Shown: one piece after another, positions 42,210 through 50,736 of the stretch
Layout of the letters: every line of letters starts with the position of its first letter
Position numbering within the stretch: the first letter of the stretch is position 1
Source of the DNA: Mesorhizobium sp. AR07
GTDB taxonomy: Bacteria > Pseudomonadota > Alphaproteobacteria > Rhizobiales > Rhizobiaceae
DNA: 64,000 nt
Direction of reading: 5' to 3'
Assembly: GCF_024746815.1 (NCBI RefSeq)
Contig: NZ_CP080525.1
Location: 1,364,001 to 1,428,000 of the forward strand
The notes under the pieces: model-generated
What the model was told of the DNA's origin: nothing
Seen by the model: the letters and a program-made list of their open reading frames with translations, nothing else
Database searches by the model: none
Made by a program: the position numbers and the translations under genes

Positions 42210-42512
42210 ATGGCCGATCTGATCGTCGTCTACTGGCGCGACATCCCTGCGCAGGTCATCGTCAAGAAGGGCCGGCAGAACGCCAAGCGCGAACTGCCGC
42301 TGCGCTTCACCGAAGCGATCGACATGTGCGCCATGCGCACCGGCGCCGGCGGCACCGACGATTATCTGGCCGAATGGCGCAAGGCCGATCCTGTTCCGGT
42401 CGGCGACGACCTCGAAGCCGAGGTCGAAAAGGCATTTCAGGATCTCGACACGAAATACGACCGCGAGCGGCTGGTCGCTCTGGTCAAGGCGGGCGGCAAA
42501 GAAAATGTCTGA
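42210..42512 (+). CDS. PF13769 'virulence factor' small protein
   Basis: The product is 100 residues: MADLIVVYWRDIPAQVIVKKGRQNAKRELPLRFTEAIDMCAMRTGAGGTDDYLAEWRK matches the Virulence_fact domain (PF13769), a small alphaproteobacterial family with no proven role. GGGAG precedes the ATG at 42210. It overlaps the MetV-like gene by 8 bp and so heads the metVF operon. This constant partnership suggests a function in methyl-THF handling rather than virulence. Confidence 0.85.
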   Translation: MADLIVVYWRDIPAQVIVKKGRQNAKRELPLRFTEAIDMCAMRTGAGGTDDYLAEWRKADPVPVGDDLEAEVEKAFQDLDTKYDRERLVALVKAGGKENV

Positions 42513-43131
42513 AACCACTCCTGCCAAGGATGGGCCGGCGGTTACCCAGGCCACTCTGGTCAAGAAGGCAGCGCCGAAGTCCGACTACAAGCCTGCCGAC
42601 GTGTCGCCGCAGCGGCGCGTGCAGCGTTCCTTCGCGGTCAGGCTGTGGTCGATCAGGCACTCGCGCCTGCTCGAATGGTTTTATGCCCGATTCGCCGACA
42701 TGTTCCTGCTCCTCCATCCCCTGTGGAAGGGCATCGGCTACGGCCGTATCGAAGGGCCAGTCAAATTTGTCGAGAAGCGCGTCAAGGGCTTCATGTTCGA
42801 CTGCCGCATGTGCGGCCAGTGCATATTGTCCTCGACCGGCATGTCGTGCCCGATGAACTGCCCCAAGCAGCTGCGCAACGGCCCGTGCGGCGGCGTACGC
42901 GCCAACGGCAATTGCGAGGTCGAGCCCGATATGCCCTGCGTCTGGGTCAAGGCCTGGGAAGGCTCGCAGAACATGGTCCACGGCGAGAGGATCCTGACCG
43001 TGCAGAAGCCGGTCGACCAGTCGCTGCGCGAAACCTCAGCCTGGCTGCGGGTAACCGCGCAGGCGGCCGCCGCGCGCGAAGCAGCCGCCGCCGCCAAGAA
43101 CGGGGCGGCAAACACCGGGGCATCGGCATGA
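42505..43131 (+). CDS. MetV-like methylenetetrahydrofolate reductase C-terminal-domain protein
   Basis: The product is 208 residues with the PF12225 domain, known as the MetV subunit of acetogen methylene-THF reductase. The cysteine cluster is dense: C100, C103, C106, C115, C119, C128, C137 and C145 (CRMCGQC, SCPMNCPKQLRNGPCGG). In acetogens this part binds zinc or an iron-sulfur cluster and joins MetF to an electron partner. The N-terminal 80 residues include a hydrophobic, aromatic helix (LLEWFYARFADMFLLLHPLW). The C-terminus is Ala-rich. It overlaps both neighbours (8 bp and 4 bp). Confidence 0.9.
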   Translation: MSETTPAKDGPAVTQATLVKKAAPKSDYKPADVSPQRRVQRSFAVRLWSIRHSRLLEWFYARFADMFLLLHPLWKGIGYGRIEGPVKFVEKRVKGFMFDCRMCGQCILSSTGMSCPMNCPKQLRNGPCGGVRANGNCEVEPDMPCVWVKAWEGSQNMVHGERILTVQKPVDQSLRETSAWLRVTAQAAAAREAAAAAKNGAANTGASA

Positions 43132-44219
43132 TCGGACGCCAGCGCGACGAGAACCCGGCCGGCATCCATCTGCCGCTCGAGCCCCTGCCCGGCCACACCT
43201 CGCGCGGCCGGCTGGAGCGCGTGCTGCGGCGCGGTGAATTCGCGGTGACGACCGAGCTCAACCCGCCCGACAGCGCCGATCCGGAGGACGTCTATAACAG
43301 GGCGAAAATCTTTGACGGCTGGGTCGACGCCATCAACGCCGTCGACGCATCGGGCGCCAACTGCCACATGTCGTCAGTCGGCATCTGCGCCCTTTTGACC
43401 CGCATGGGGTATGCGCCGATCATGCAGATCGCCTGCCGCGACAAGAACCGCATCGCCATCCAGGGCGACGTGCTGGGCGGCGCGGCAATGGGCGTCGCCA
43501 ACATGCTGTGCCTGACCGGCGACGGCGTGCAGGCCGGCGATCAGCCCGGCGCCAAACCGGTGTTCGATCTCGATTGCATGTCGCTCCTGGAAACCTGTCG
43601 CATCATGCGCGACAACGGCAAATTCCTGTCCGGCCGCAAGCTGACCACGCCGCCGCAGCTTTTCCTCGGAGCGGCGATCAACCCATTCGCACCGCCGATC
43701 GACTTCCGCCCGCATCGCCTGGGCAAGAAGATCGCCTCCGGAGCCCAGTTCGTGCAGAGCCAGTATTGCTTCGACGTGCCGATGTTCCGCACCTACATGC
43801 AGAAGGTGCGCGACCTCGGCTACACCGAACAATGCTTCATCCTGGTTGGCGTCGGACCGCTCGCCTCGGCCAAGACGGCCAAATGGATCCGCTCCAACGT
43901 GCCTGGCATCCACATCCCCGATTCGGTCATCAAGCGGCTTGAGGGCGCGCAGGACCAGAAGAAGGAAGGCAAGCAGCTCTGCATCGACATCATCAACGAG
44001 GTGAAGGAAATACCAGGCGTTTCCGGGGTCCATGTGATGGCCTACCGGCAGGAGGAATATGTCGCCGAGATCGTCGATGAATCGGGCGTGCTGAAGGGCC
44101 GCCAGCCATGGAAACGCGAGATCCGCCGCGACGACCAGATGGTCGCCGACCGGCTCGAGCACATACTGCACGACGACATTACCGAAACCCAGGTGGACAT
44201 GGTGAAGACCGCGCACTGA
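43128..44219 (+). CDS. metF: Methylenetetrahydrofolate reductase (MetF family)
   Basis: The product is 363 residues, a MetF-type TIM barrel with FAD. It contains EFAVTTELNPPDSADPEDVY (substrate Glu), NMLCLTGDGVQ and GAQFVQSQYCFDVPMF (the FAQTQ-like stretch of MetF). In this setting it would run in the catabolic direction, oxidising methyl-THF to methylene-THF. The start ATG overlaps the MetV-like stop (ATGA). The gene is longer at the C-terminus than E. coli MetF, consistent with the MetV-partnered group. The methyltransferase that would supply methyl-THF follows after 81 bp. Confidence 0.92.
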   Translation: MIGRQRDENPAGIHLPLEPLPGHTSRGRLERVLRRGEFAVTTELNPPDSADPEDVYNRAKIFDGWVDAINAVDASGANCHMSSVGICALLTRMGYAPIMQIACRDKNRIAIQGDVLGGAAMGVANMLCLTGDGVQAGDQPGAKPVFDLDCMSLLETCRIMRDNGKFLSGRKLTTPPQLFLGAAINPFAPPIDFRPHRLGKKIASGAQFVQSQYCFDVPMFRTYMQKVRDLGYTEQCFILVGVGPLASAKTAKWIRSNVPGIHIPDSVIKRLEGAQDQKKEGKQLCIDIINEVKEIPGVSGVHVMAYRQEEYVAEIVDESGVLKGRQPWKREIRRDDQMVADRLEHILHDDITETQVDMVKTAH

Positions 44220-44262
44220 TGGCGCCGACGACCACCCATTCGCTTGAACGAAACCAGACAAA

Positions 44263-44284
44263 GATATAAAGAAATCTTTATATC
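44263..44284. promoter_or_regulatory. Extended palindromic operator GATATAAAGA-AA-TCTTTATATC
   Basis: The perfect 10-2-10 palindrome lies 16 bp before the ATG at 44301. Its core, ATAAAGA-NN-TCTTTAT, is identical to the operator before the homocysteine methyltransferase gene at 24095-24110. Its placement over the promoter/leader suggests repression by a dimeric winged-helix protein. Confidence 0.75.
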
Positions 44285-44300
44285 ACGGCGGAGAGAATTC

Positions 44301-45275
44301 ATGACCCGGACCATCGTCGCCTCGGCGACACGAGAAATCATCATTGGCTTCGACCAGCCGTTCTGCGTAATTGGCGAACGCATCAATCCGACCGGCCGCA
44401 AGAAGCTGGCCGCCGAGATGATCGCGGGCAATTTCGAGACCGTCATCAGGGACGCGCTCGAGCAGGCAGCCTGTGGCGCCACCATGCTCGACGTCAATGC
44501 CGGCGTCACCTCGGTCAACCCGAACGAGACCGAGCCTGGCCTGCTGGTCCAGACGCTGGAGATCGTCCAGGGCCTGGTCGACCTGCCGCTGTCGATCGAC
44601 TCCTCGGTCACCGCCGCGATCGAGGCAGCGCTGAAGGTCGCCAAGGGCCGGCCGCTGGTCAACTCCGTCACCGGCGAGGAAGAAAAACTCGAAGCCATCC
44701 TGCCGCTGGTCAAGAAATACAACGTGCCGGTCGTCGCCATCTCCAATGACGAGACCGGTATTTCGATGGATCCGGATGTGCGCTTCGCCGTCGCCAAAAA
44801 GATCGTGCAGCGCTGCGCCGATTTCGGCATCCCGGCGCATGACGTCGTCGTCGACCCGCTGGTGATGCCGATCGGCGCGCTGGGCGATGCCGGCCGCCAG
44901 GTGTTCGCGCTGCTGCGCCGGCTGCGTGAAGAGCTCAAGGTCAACACCACCTGTGGCCTCTCCAACATCTCGTTTGGCCTGCCGCACCGCCACGGCATCA
45001 ACGCCGCCTTCATCCCGATGGTGATCGGCGCCGGCATGACATCAGCCATCATGAACCCGGTGCGGCCGCAGGAAATGGAAGCCGTGCGCGGCGCCAATGT
45101 GCTCAACGGCACCGACGAGAACTGCACCAACTGGATCAGGACCTACAAGGACTACAAGCCGGCCGAAGGCGGCCAGGCGGTTGCCGCTCCGACGCAAGTC
45201 AATGCGCCGGGCGACGCTGCCAACAATGGCGGCCGCCGCCGTGGCGGCCGCGAAGCCCGCATGGGCCGGGGATAA
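44301..45275 (+). CDS. Methyltetrahydrofolate:corrinoid methyltransferase (pterin-binding)
   Basis: The product is 324 residues with the pterin-binding TIM barrel of the AcsE/MtvA/MetH-middle family. GERINPTGRKKLAAEM, MLDVNAGV and LSIDSS..AIEAALKVAKGRPLVNSVTGEE provide the folate site, and GLSNISFGLPHR is the conserved loop. It moves the methyl group between the corrinoid protein and THF. The C-terminus carries an extra Gly/Arg-rich tail (GGRRRGGREARMGRG) not seen in acetogen enzymes. The palindrome at 44263-44284 precedes it. It is probably the link between demethylation and folate oxidation. Confidence 0.93.
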   Translation: MTRTIVASATREIIIGFDQPFCVIGERINPTGRKKLAAEMIAGNFETVIRDALEQAACGATMLDVNAGVTSVNPNETEPGLLVQTLEIVQGLVDLPLSIDSSVTAAIEAALKVAKGRPLVNSVTGEEEKLEAILPLVKKYNVPVVAISNDETGISMDPDVRFAVAKKIVQRCADFGIPAHDVVVDPLVMPIGALGDAGRQVFALLRRLREELKVNTTCGLSNISFGLPHRHGINAAFIPMVIGAGMTSAIMNPVRPQEMEAVRGANVLNGTDENCTNWIRTYKDYKPAEGGQAVAAPTQVNAPGDAANNGGRRRGGREARMGRG

Positions 45276-45354
45276 GCGCGCAATCGTGGAATGTCCTGCA
45301 AACCTCACCGAACCGATCGTGCAGATGATGCCGTCGGGCCGGTGTGCGTTTCGG

Positions 45355-45597
45355 TCAGGCCATGCCCAAAATGGTGTCGAACAGCACCATTCCCGCCCAC
45401 GACCCGAAAATGCCGGTCAGGCCGCCGACAATGAAGTCATCGTCGGCGGCCGGCCAGAACCCGTGCAGCAGCAAGGCCCCGACAATCGCGCCGACAATGC
45501 CGGACGCCAGATATTGCGGATTGCGCAGCCATGGGCCGCGCAGCAGGCGCACCATGGTGAAAGCAGTAAGTATGGCGGACACGAGGAGATCGGTCAT
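45355..45597 (-). CDS. Small glycine-rich membrane protein
   Basis: The product is 80 residues from the ATG at 45597 (AGAGGCC upstream), with three hydrophobic stretches including YLASGIVGAIVGALLLHGFWP and FIVGGLTGIFGSWAGMVLFDTILGM. The Gly-rich GAIVGALL pattern resembles short transglycosylase-associated/GlsB-like membrane proteins, without certainty. It is antisense in direction to the methyl-transfer genes and divergent from RamA. Confidence 0.6.
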   Translation of the reverse strand: MTDLLVSAILTAFTMVRLLRGPWLRNPQYLASGIVGAIVGALLLHGFWPAADDDFIVGGLTGIFGSWAGMVLFDTILGMA

Positions 45598-45686
45598 GAT
45601 TGGCCTCTGGACCATCAGACACTCCGCCCATTAGTGAAACGATCCGTTAAACGGCATCGACAATTGTCATCGAGACTAGTGCAAGC

Positions 45687-47777
45687 ATGAACTCACCCGC
45701 CAACATCACCGATCCGCTCGTGCTGTTCATGCCGTCGGGCAAGCGCGGGCGGTTTCCGGTCGGCACGCCGGTGCTCGATGCCGCGCGCCAGCTCGGCGTC
45801 TATGTCGAGAGCGTCTGCGGCGGGCGCGCCACGTGCGGACGCTGCCAGATCGAAGTGCAGGAAGGCAATTTCGCCAAGCACAAGATCGTTTCCTCCAACG
45901 ACCACATCACGCCCAAGGGCGCCAAGGAAGAGCGCTATGAGCGCGTCCGCGGCCTGCCCGAACGGCGCCGGCTCTCCTGCTCGGCGCAGATCCTCGGCGA
46001 CCTCGTCATCGACGTGCCGCAGGATACGGTCATCAACGCGCAGACCATCCGCAAGGATGCCGACACAAGGGTGATCGCCCGCGATGCGGCGATCCGCATG
46101 TGCTATGTCGAGATCGAAGAGCCCGACATGCACAAGCCGCTTGGCGATCTCGACCGGCTGAAGATCGCGCTGATCCACGACTGGGGCCTGAAAAACCTCG
46201 ATTTCGATTTCTATCTGCTGCCGCAGGTGCAAGGCATCTTGCGCAAGGGCAACTGGACGGCGACCGCCGCCATCTACAAGGACGCCGACACCGAGACCGC
46301 GCGCGTCGTGGCACTGTGGCCCGGCCTCAAGAACGAAGCCTATGGGCTGGCCTGCGATATCGGCTCGACCACCATCGCCATGCACCTGGTGTCGCTGCTG
46401 TCGGGCCGCGTCGCCGCCTCGTCGGGCACATCGAACCCGCAGATCCGCTTCGGCGAGGATCTGATGAGCCGCGTCTCCTATGTGATGATGAACCCCGATG
46501 GCCGCGAAGGCATGACGGTCGCCGTGCGCGAGGCGATCTCCGGCCTTGTCGACAAGGTTTGCGCCGAAGGCAATGTCCAGCGCAACGACATCCTGGATTC
46601 CGTCTTCGTCGGCAATCCGATCATGCACCATCTGTTCCTCGGCATCGACCCGACCGAGCTTGGCGGCGCCCCCTTCGCGCTCGCCGTGTCGGGCGCCGTG
46701 CACATCAAGGCCTCCGACATCGGCCTGAAGCTCAACCAGGGCGCCAGGCTGTACATGCTGCCTTGCATCGCCGGCCATGTCGGCGCCGATGCGGCGGCTG
46801 TGACGCTGTCGGAAGGCCCGCATCGCCAGGACGAGATGATGCTGATCGTCGACGTCGGCACCAATGCCGAGATCGTGCTCGGCAATCGTGCGCGGGTCGT
46901 GGCTGCCTCTTCTCCGACCGGCCCCGCCTTCGAGGGCGCGGAAATCTCCGGCGGCCAGCGCGCCGCGCCGGGCGCCATCGAGCGCGTGCGTATCGATCCC
47001 GACACGCTGGAACCAAAGTACCGCGTCATCGGCTCGGAACTGTGGTCCGACGAGCCGGGCTTCCTCGACAGCGTGCAGGCAACCGGCGTCACCGGCATCT
47101 GCGGTTCGGGCATCATCGAGGTGGTGGCGGAAATGTATCTCGCCGGCATCATCTCCGAGGACGGCGTCATCGACGGCGGGCTTTCGGCGCGCTCGCCGCG
47201 CGTCACCGCCAATGGCCGCACCTTCTCCTATGTGCTGAAGGAAGGCTCCGCCGCATTGAAGGAAGATGGGCCGAAGATCACCATCACCCAGACCGACGTG
47301 CGCGCCATCCAGCTCGCCAAGGCGGCACTCTATGCCGGCACGAAGCTGTTGATGGAAAAGCAGAACACCGACCATGTCGACCGCATCCACTTCGCCGGCG
47401 CCTTCGGCTCGTTCATCGATCCGAAATACGCCATGGTGCTGGGCCTGATCCCGGATTGCGACCTCGACAAGGTCTCGGCCGTCGGCAACGCCGCCGGCGC
47501 CGGTGCGCGCATGGCGCTGCTCAACCGCGGTTATCGCCGCGAAATCGAGGACACGGTCAGCAAGATCGAGAAGATCGAGACGGCGCTCGAACCGAAGTTC
47601 CAGGAGCATTTCGTCTACGCCATGGCGCTGCCCAACAAGGTCGATCCGTTCCCGAAACTGTCGGCGGCGGTGAAACTGCCGCCGCGCAAGACGGTCAGCG
47701 AGGATGGCGTCGCCGGCGACGCCGCCCCACGCCGGCGTTCGCGCGAAGGCCACGCCGCCCGGCGCGGCCGGGAATAG
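45687..47777 (+). CDS. RamA/RACo-type reductive activator of corrinoid proteins
   Basis: The product is 696 residues: an N-terminal 2Fe-2S ferredoxin domain with cysteines C44, C50, C53 and C98 (SVCGGRATCGRC..SC), a linker, and a C-terminal ASKHA-type ATP-binding region (DUF4445) with GLACDIGSTTIAMHLV, IVDVGTNAEIVLG and GICGSGIIEVV. Such proteins use ATP to reduce accidentally oxidised Co(II) corrinoid to active Co(I). This activity is required for corrinoid methyltransferases and fits the neighbouring corrinoid protein. The C-terminal basic tail resembles that of the preceding methyltransferase. Confidence 0.93.
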   Translation: MNSPANITDPLVLFMPSGKRGRFPVGTPVLDAARQLGVYVESVCGGRATCGRCQIEVQEGNFAKHKIVSSNDHITPKGAKEERYERVRGLPERRRLSCSAQILGDLVIDVPQDTVINAQTIRKDADTRVIARDAAIRMCYVEIEEPDMHKPLGDLDRLKIALIHDWGLKNLDFDFYLLPQVQGILRKGNWTATAAIYKDADTETARVVALWPGLKNEAYGLACDIGSTTIAMHLVSLLSGRVAASSGTSNPQIRFGEDLMSRVSYVMMNPDGREGMTVAVREAISGLVDKVCAEGNVQRNDILDSVFVGNPIMHHLFLGIDPTELGGAPFALAVSGAVHIKASDIGLKLNQGARLYMLPCIAGHVGADAAAVTLSEGPHRQDEMMLIVDVGTNAEIVLGNRARVVAASSPTGPAFEGAEISGGQRAAPGAIERVRIDPDTLEPKYRVIGSELWSDEPGFLDSVQATGVTGICGSGIIEVVAEMYLAGIISEDGVIDGGLSARSPRVTANGRTFSYVLKEGSAALKEDGPKITITQTDVRAIQLAKAALYAGTKLLMEKQNTDHVDRIHFAGAFGSFIDPKYAMVLGLIPDCDLDKVSAVGNAAGAGARMALLNRGYRREIEDTVSKIEKIETALEPKFQEHFVYAMALPNKVDPFPKLSAAVKLPPRKTVSEDGVAGDAAPRRRSREGHAARRGRE

Positions 47778-47824
47778 GCAGCCGCAGCCAGGGCGCCCCT
47801 CCCCGAACTCATTTGTATGCAAAT

Positions 47825-47850
47825 GTTTCCGGGTCGCCCGATCCGGAAAC
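47825..47850 (+). other. Hairpin in the leader of the first DUF1127 gene
   Basis: GTTTCCGG (47825-47832) pairs with CCGGAAAC (47843-47850) over a 10-nt loop, and a smaller CGAAA/TTTTCG hairpin follows at once. It could act as the end of the ramA transcript or as a 5' UTR structure of the small gene 114 bp downstream. An upstream dyad, ATTTG-TATG-CAAAT (47811-47824), adds to the structure. Confidence 0.45.
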
Positions 47851-47963
47851 CGAAACGCTGTTTTCGTGAAATCCGCCAGATACATGGACGGCGCATTCAA
47901 CCGGCATCGAACGGCAGGCGGAAAATACCTTTCAGCCCCCGCAACGCTCCAAGGGAGACAACA

Positions 47964-48149
47964 ATGTCGATGCTCGAAAGCCTCGGCCGCCATGGCGCGG
48001 CCATCAGACAAGCTCACGACCGTAGCAAGGCAAGGCGCCTGCTGAACAACCTGCCGCCCGAGATCCAGAAGGACATTGGCTGGCCGATATCGCCGCGATC
48101 CAACGACAAGGCCGCGCTCATCAGCACGATCTGGAGCGCCGCGCGCTGA
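47964..48149 (+). CDS. DUF1127 family small protein
   Basis: The product is 61 residues, with a short basic N-terminal half and the DUF1127-type ending RRLLNNLPPEIQKDIGWPI. DUF1127 proteins are small basic proteins abundant in rhizobia; some bind RNA. AGGGAG precedes the ATG. A second related small gene lies at 50486, with the same LPxELQKDIGWP core. Confidence 0.8.
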   Translation: MSMLESLGRHGAAIRQAHDRSKARRLLNNLPPEIQKDIGWPISPRSNDKAALISTIWSAAR

Positions 48150-48382
48150 TGAATTTCGCCGACAAGTGCAAACTGCTCGGCACGCGCCGGGGATCTCGCA
48201 CATCTCCGGCGCCTACCAGCAGCCGGCTGCGCTCCGCACTTCTGCCGCGTCGCTGACCACCACGGCACGGATCACACCGCCGTGTAGACACAGCGTAAAT
48301 CTTGACATTTTCCACCAGGGCACGATGTTCGGAGACAGTGGGGGTTCTCTTAGTCGGCTTTGGCCGAAGTTCGTGTATCCGC

Positions 48383-49336
48383 ATGCCAAGTTTCAAAAGC
48401 CATTTCGTTTCGTTTGTGCTCCGGTACAGCCGCAAGAAGGCGTTTTCCAGCCCGGAAAACCTGCAGCGGTGGATCGCTGCCGCGCGCAAGACCGAGACCC
48501 ACCAGCCGCCTGCCTCGCTACGCCAGCGTCTCGGCATCGAGATGCATACGGTCGATGGCTTCCCCGTTTATGAAATCGCTCCCAAGGCCGGCGAGCGGAA
48601 GCGGATCCTGTATCTGCACGGCGGCGCCTATGTCTTTGAAATCACGCCCTATCATTGGCACCTGATCGCCGACATGGCCGACCGGCTGGGCTACGGCATC
48701 ACCGTGCCGATCTATCCCATCGCCCCTGAACACGACTTCCACGCCATGTTCGGCATGGTCGGCGACGTCTACCGGCAGATGCTCGACGAGACGGAGGCCG
48801 AGGACATCATCTTCATGGGCGATTCCGCCGGCGGCAACATGGCCGTGGTGCTGACCATGATGGCGGCGGAAGAGGCCCTGCCCCTGCCGTCGCGTCATGT
48901 GCTGATTTCGCCGGGGCTCGACATGTCGCTGTCCAACCCAAAGCTGTTCGAGGCCGAACGCAACGACCCGTGGCTCGGCATTCCCGGTGGCCTGGAGGCG
49001 ATCCGCATGTACAGTGCCGGCATCGACCGCAACGACTGGCACATCAGCCCGCTCTATGGCGATCTCTCGGTGTTGCCGAAGACGCTGCTTCTGACCGGCT
49101 CGCACGATCTGCTCAGCCCGGACAATCTGATCTTCGCCGAAAAAGCGCGCGCGGCTGGCGTCGAAATCGAGGTCGTCTACGAGGAAGGCATGTTCCACGT
49201 CTGGCCGTTGATCGACATGCCGGAATCACGCCGGGCCCGCCAGCACATCGTCGCGTTTCTCAGCGAGAGCCACTCGCCGATCAGGCAAGATACGAGACCA
49301 AGGTTCGAAGCGCCCTCCGCCGAGGCAGCGGAGTAG
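48383..49336 (+). CDS. HSL-family alpha/beta hydrolase
   Basis: The product is 317 residues of the hormone-sensitive-lipase group: oxyanion motif LHGGAY, nucleophile GDSAGG, Asp in LTGSHDLLSPD and His in MFHVWP. It hydrolyses short acyl esters; substrate unknown. The ATG at 48383 opens a normal N-terminus (MPSFKSHFVSFVLRYSRKKAF) but has no clear ribosome-binding site. A TTGACA lies at 48302 without a good -10. Confidence 0.88.
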   Translation: MPSFKSHFVSFVLRYSRKKAFSSPENLQRWIAAARKTETHQPPASLRQRLGIEMHTVDGFPVYEIAPKAGERKRILYLHGGAYVFEITPYHWHLIADMADRLGYGITVPIYPIAPEHDFHAMFGMVGDVYRQMLDETEAEDIIFMGDSAGGNMAVVLTMMAAEEALPLPSRHVLISPGLDMSLSNPKLFEAERNDPWLGIPGGLEAIRMYSAGIDRNDWHISPLYGDLSVLPKTLLLTGSHDLLSPDNLIFAEKARAAGVEIEVVYEEGMFHVWPLIDMPESRRARQHIVAFLSESHSPIRQDTRPRFEAPSAEAAE

Positions 49337-49364
49337 CGCTTTCTGCTCCGAAGTTACCGGCGGA

Positions 49365-50264
49365 TCAGAACTTGCCGGTTTCGCGGAACACTTCGAAGGT
49401 CGCGCGGATATGGTCGGCGACGGCCTTGACCGGCGCGCTGGCGTCCGGCGCCACCACCATCGCCAGATTGTAGGTGCCGATGTCGGGCATGCCGTCCTTC
49501 GAGCAGAGCTCAACCATGTCGTTGCCAAGGAACGACTTCGGCAGCGGCGCCACGGCGAGATCGGACATGATCGCGGCGCGCTGGCCGGCCGTGTGCGCGC
49601 TCATATAGGCAATGCGGTAATTGCGGCCTCCGCGGCTTAATGCGTCGAGCGCGCCAGCCCGCCAGGCACAGCCCTCTTCCCACAGCGAGACGGGCAAGGG
49701 TTCGCGCAGATGCGCACAGCCGCCCTTGGCGCCGGCCCAGACGATCGGCTCGGTCAGCAGCACCTCGGCGCCCAGCGCACTGGTCTTGTAGGAATTGGTC
49801 AAGAGCGTGATGTCGAGCGCCCGGTCATCCATGCGCCGGCGCAGATTGCTGCTCTGGTCGATGGTGACATCGACGGCGATCGACGGATGCGATTGCGCGA
49901 AACGCTTCAGCACATGCGGCAGCACGCGCTCGCCATAGTCGTCCGGCGAGCCGAGCCGGACAACGCCGACAATCTCGGGAATGATGAACTTCGACACCAC
50001 CTCGCGGTTGATCGACAGCAGCCGGCGAGCATAGCCGAGCAGCATTTCGCCATCCGTGGTCAGCGACACCGAGCGGGCGTCGCGCGCGAACACCGAGCGG
50101 CCAAGAATGTCCTCCAGCTTCTTGATCTGCATGGAGACGGCCGACGGCGTGCGGAAGACGGCATTGGCGGCGGTGGTGAAGCTGCCGGTCTCGGCAATCG
50201 CCACGAAAGTGCGCAAAACGTCGAGATCGAGCAGCGGCAGCGGATGATTGAGCGGGGCGTTCAT
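49365..50264 (-). CDS. LysR-family transcriptional regulator
   Basis: The product is 299 residues: LysR winged helix LDVLRTFVAIAETGSFTTAANAVFRTPSAVSMQIKKLEDILGRSVFAR and a periplasmic-binding-like effector domain. It is divergent from a DUF1127 gene at 50486 across 221 bp of AT-rich sequence. LysR-DUF1127 pairs of this form are frequent in rhizobia, and the small gene is the probable target. Confidence 0.93.
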   Translation of the reverse strand: MNAPLNHPLPLLDLDVLRTFVAIAETGSFTTAANAVFRTPSAVSMQIKKLEDILGRSVFARDARSVSLTTDGEMLLGYARRLLSINREVVSKFIIPEIVGVVRLGSPDDYGERVLPHVLKRFAQSHPSIAVDVTIDQSSNLRRRMDDRALDITLLTNSYKTSALGAEVLLTEPIVWAGAKGGCAHLREPLPVSLWEEGCAWRAGALDALSRGGRNYRIAYMSAHTAGQRAAIMSDLAVAPLPKSFLGNDMVELCSKDGMPDIGTYNLAMVVAPDASAPVKAVADHIRATFEVFRETGKF

Positions 50265-50485
50265 GGGAAGTGACCTTCAATTTTTCTGATACAAAGCATC
50301 ATTCCATTTCGTTTGATTGAACATCAGATTGGGAGGATAGTCAACTCCATCGAAGCAGGTTGCTGCCACAAGTAGCCATGAAACGACACGACACAGACCT
50401 GCAATCGACATGAAATGAAGCTGAAACAAACCCGACGTAACCCAGTCACCGTCTGGCATCCCTGTCGGCATCAAAGGAGAACAAA

Positions 50486-50671
50486 ATGTCTATCCTGTCG
50501 TCCATCGGTCGTATCGCGACCGAGTTCAACGCGGCCCGCGCCCGCTACCAGACCGAACGCGCCATCCGCTCCCTGCCGATCGAACTGCAGAAGGATATCG
50601 GCTGGCCTGAAGCTGCCGACACCAAGACCGGCGTACGCAATGGCGTTGGATCCTGGGCTGGAGCAAAGTAG
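50486..50671 (+). CDS. DUF1127 family small protein
   Basis: The product is 61 residues (MSILSSIGRIATEFNAARARYQTERAIRSLPIELQKDIGWPEAADT), with the family's basic helix and Leu-Pro-x-Glu-Leu-Gln-Lys-Asp-Ile-Gly-Trp-Pro core. AAAGGAGA precedes the ATG. It is divergent from the LysR gene and closed by a good terminator, so it is a monocistronic LysR-type target. Confidence 0.85.
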   Translation: MSILSSIGRIATEFNAARARYQTERAIRSLPIELQKDIGWPEAADTKTGVRNGVGSWAGAK

Positions 50672-50690
50672 ATCGTGTGTGCCAAATGCT

Positions 50691-50736
50691 GAAGGCCTGC
50701 CGCGCCAACCGCCCGGCGGGCCTTCTCTGTTTTATT
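50691..50736 (+). terminator. Rho-independent terminator of the DUF1127 gene
   Basis: GAAGGCC (50691-50697) pairs with GGCCTTC (50719-50725), with further inner pairing (GCCG/CGGC), followed by TCTGTTTTATTT. It lies 20 bp after the stop at 50671. Confidence 0.8.

Noticed and set aside
45693..48203. An 836-codon open frame on the minus strand
   Set aside because: It is the antisense shadow of the RamA-type gene and downstream DNA; there is no domain, no ribosome-binding site and biased composition.
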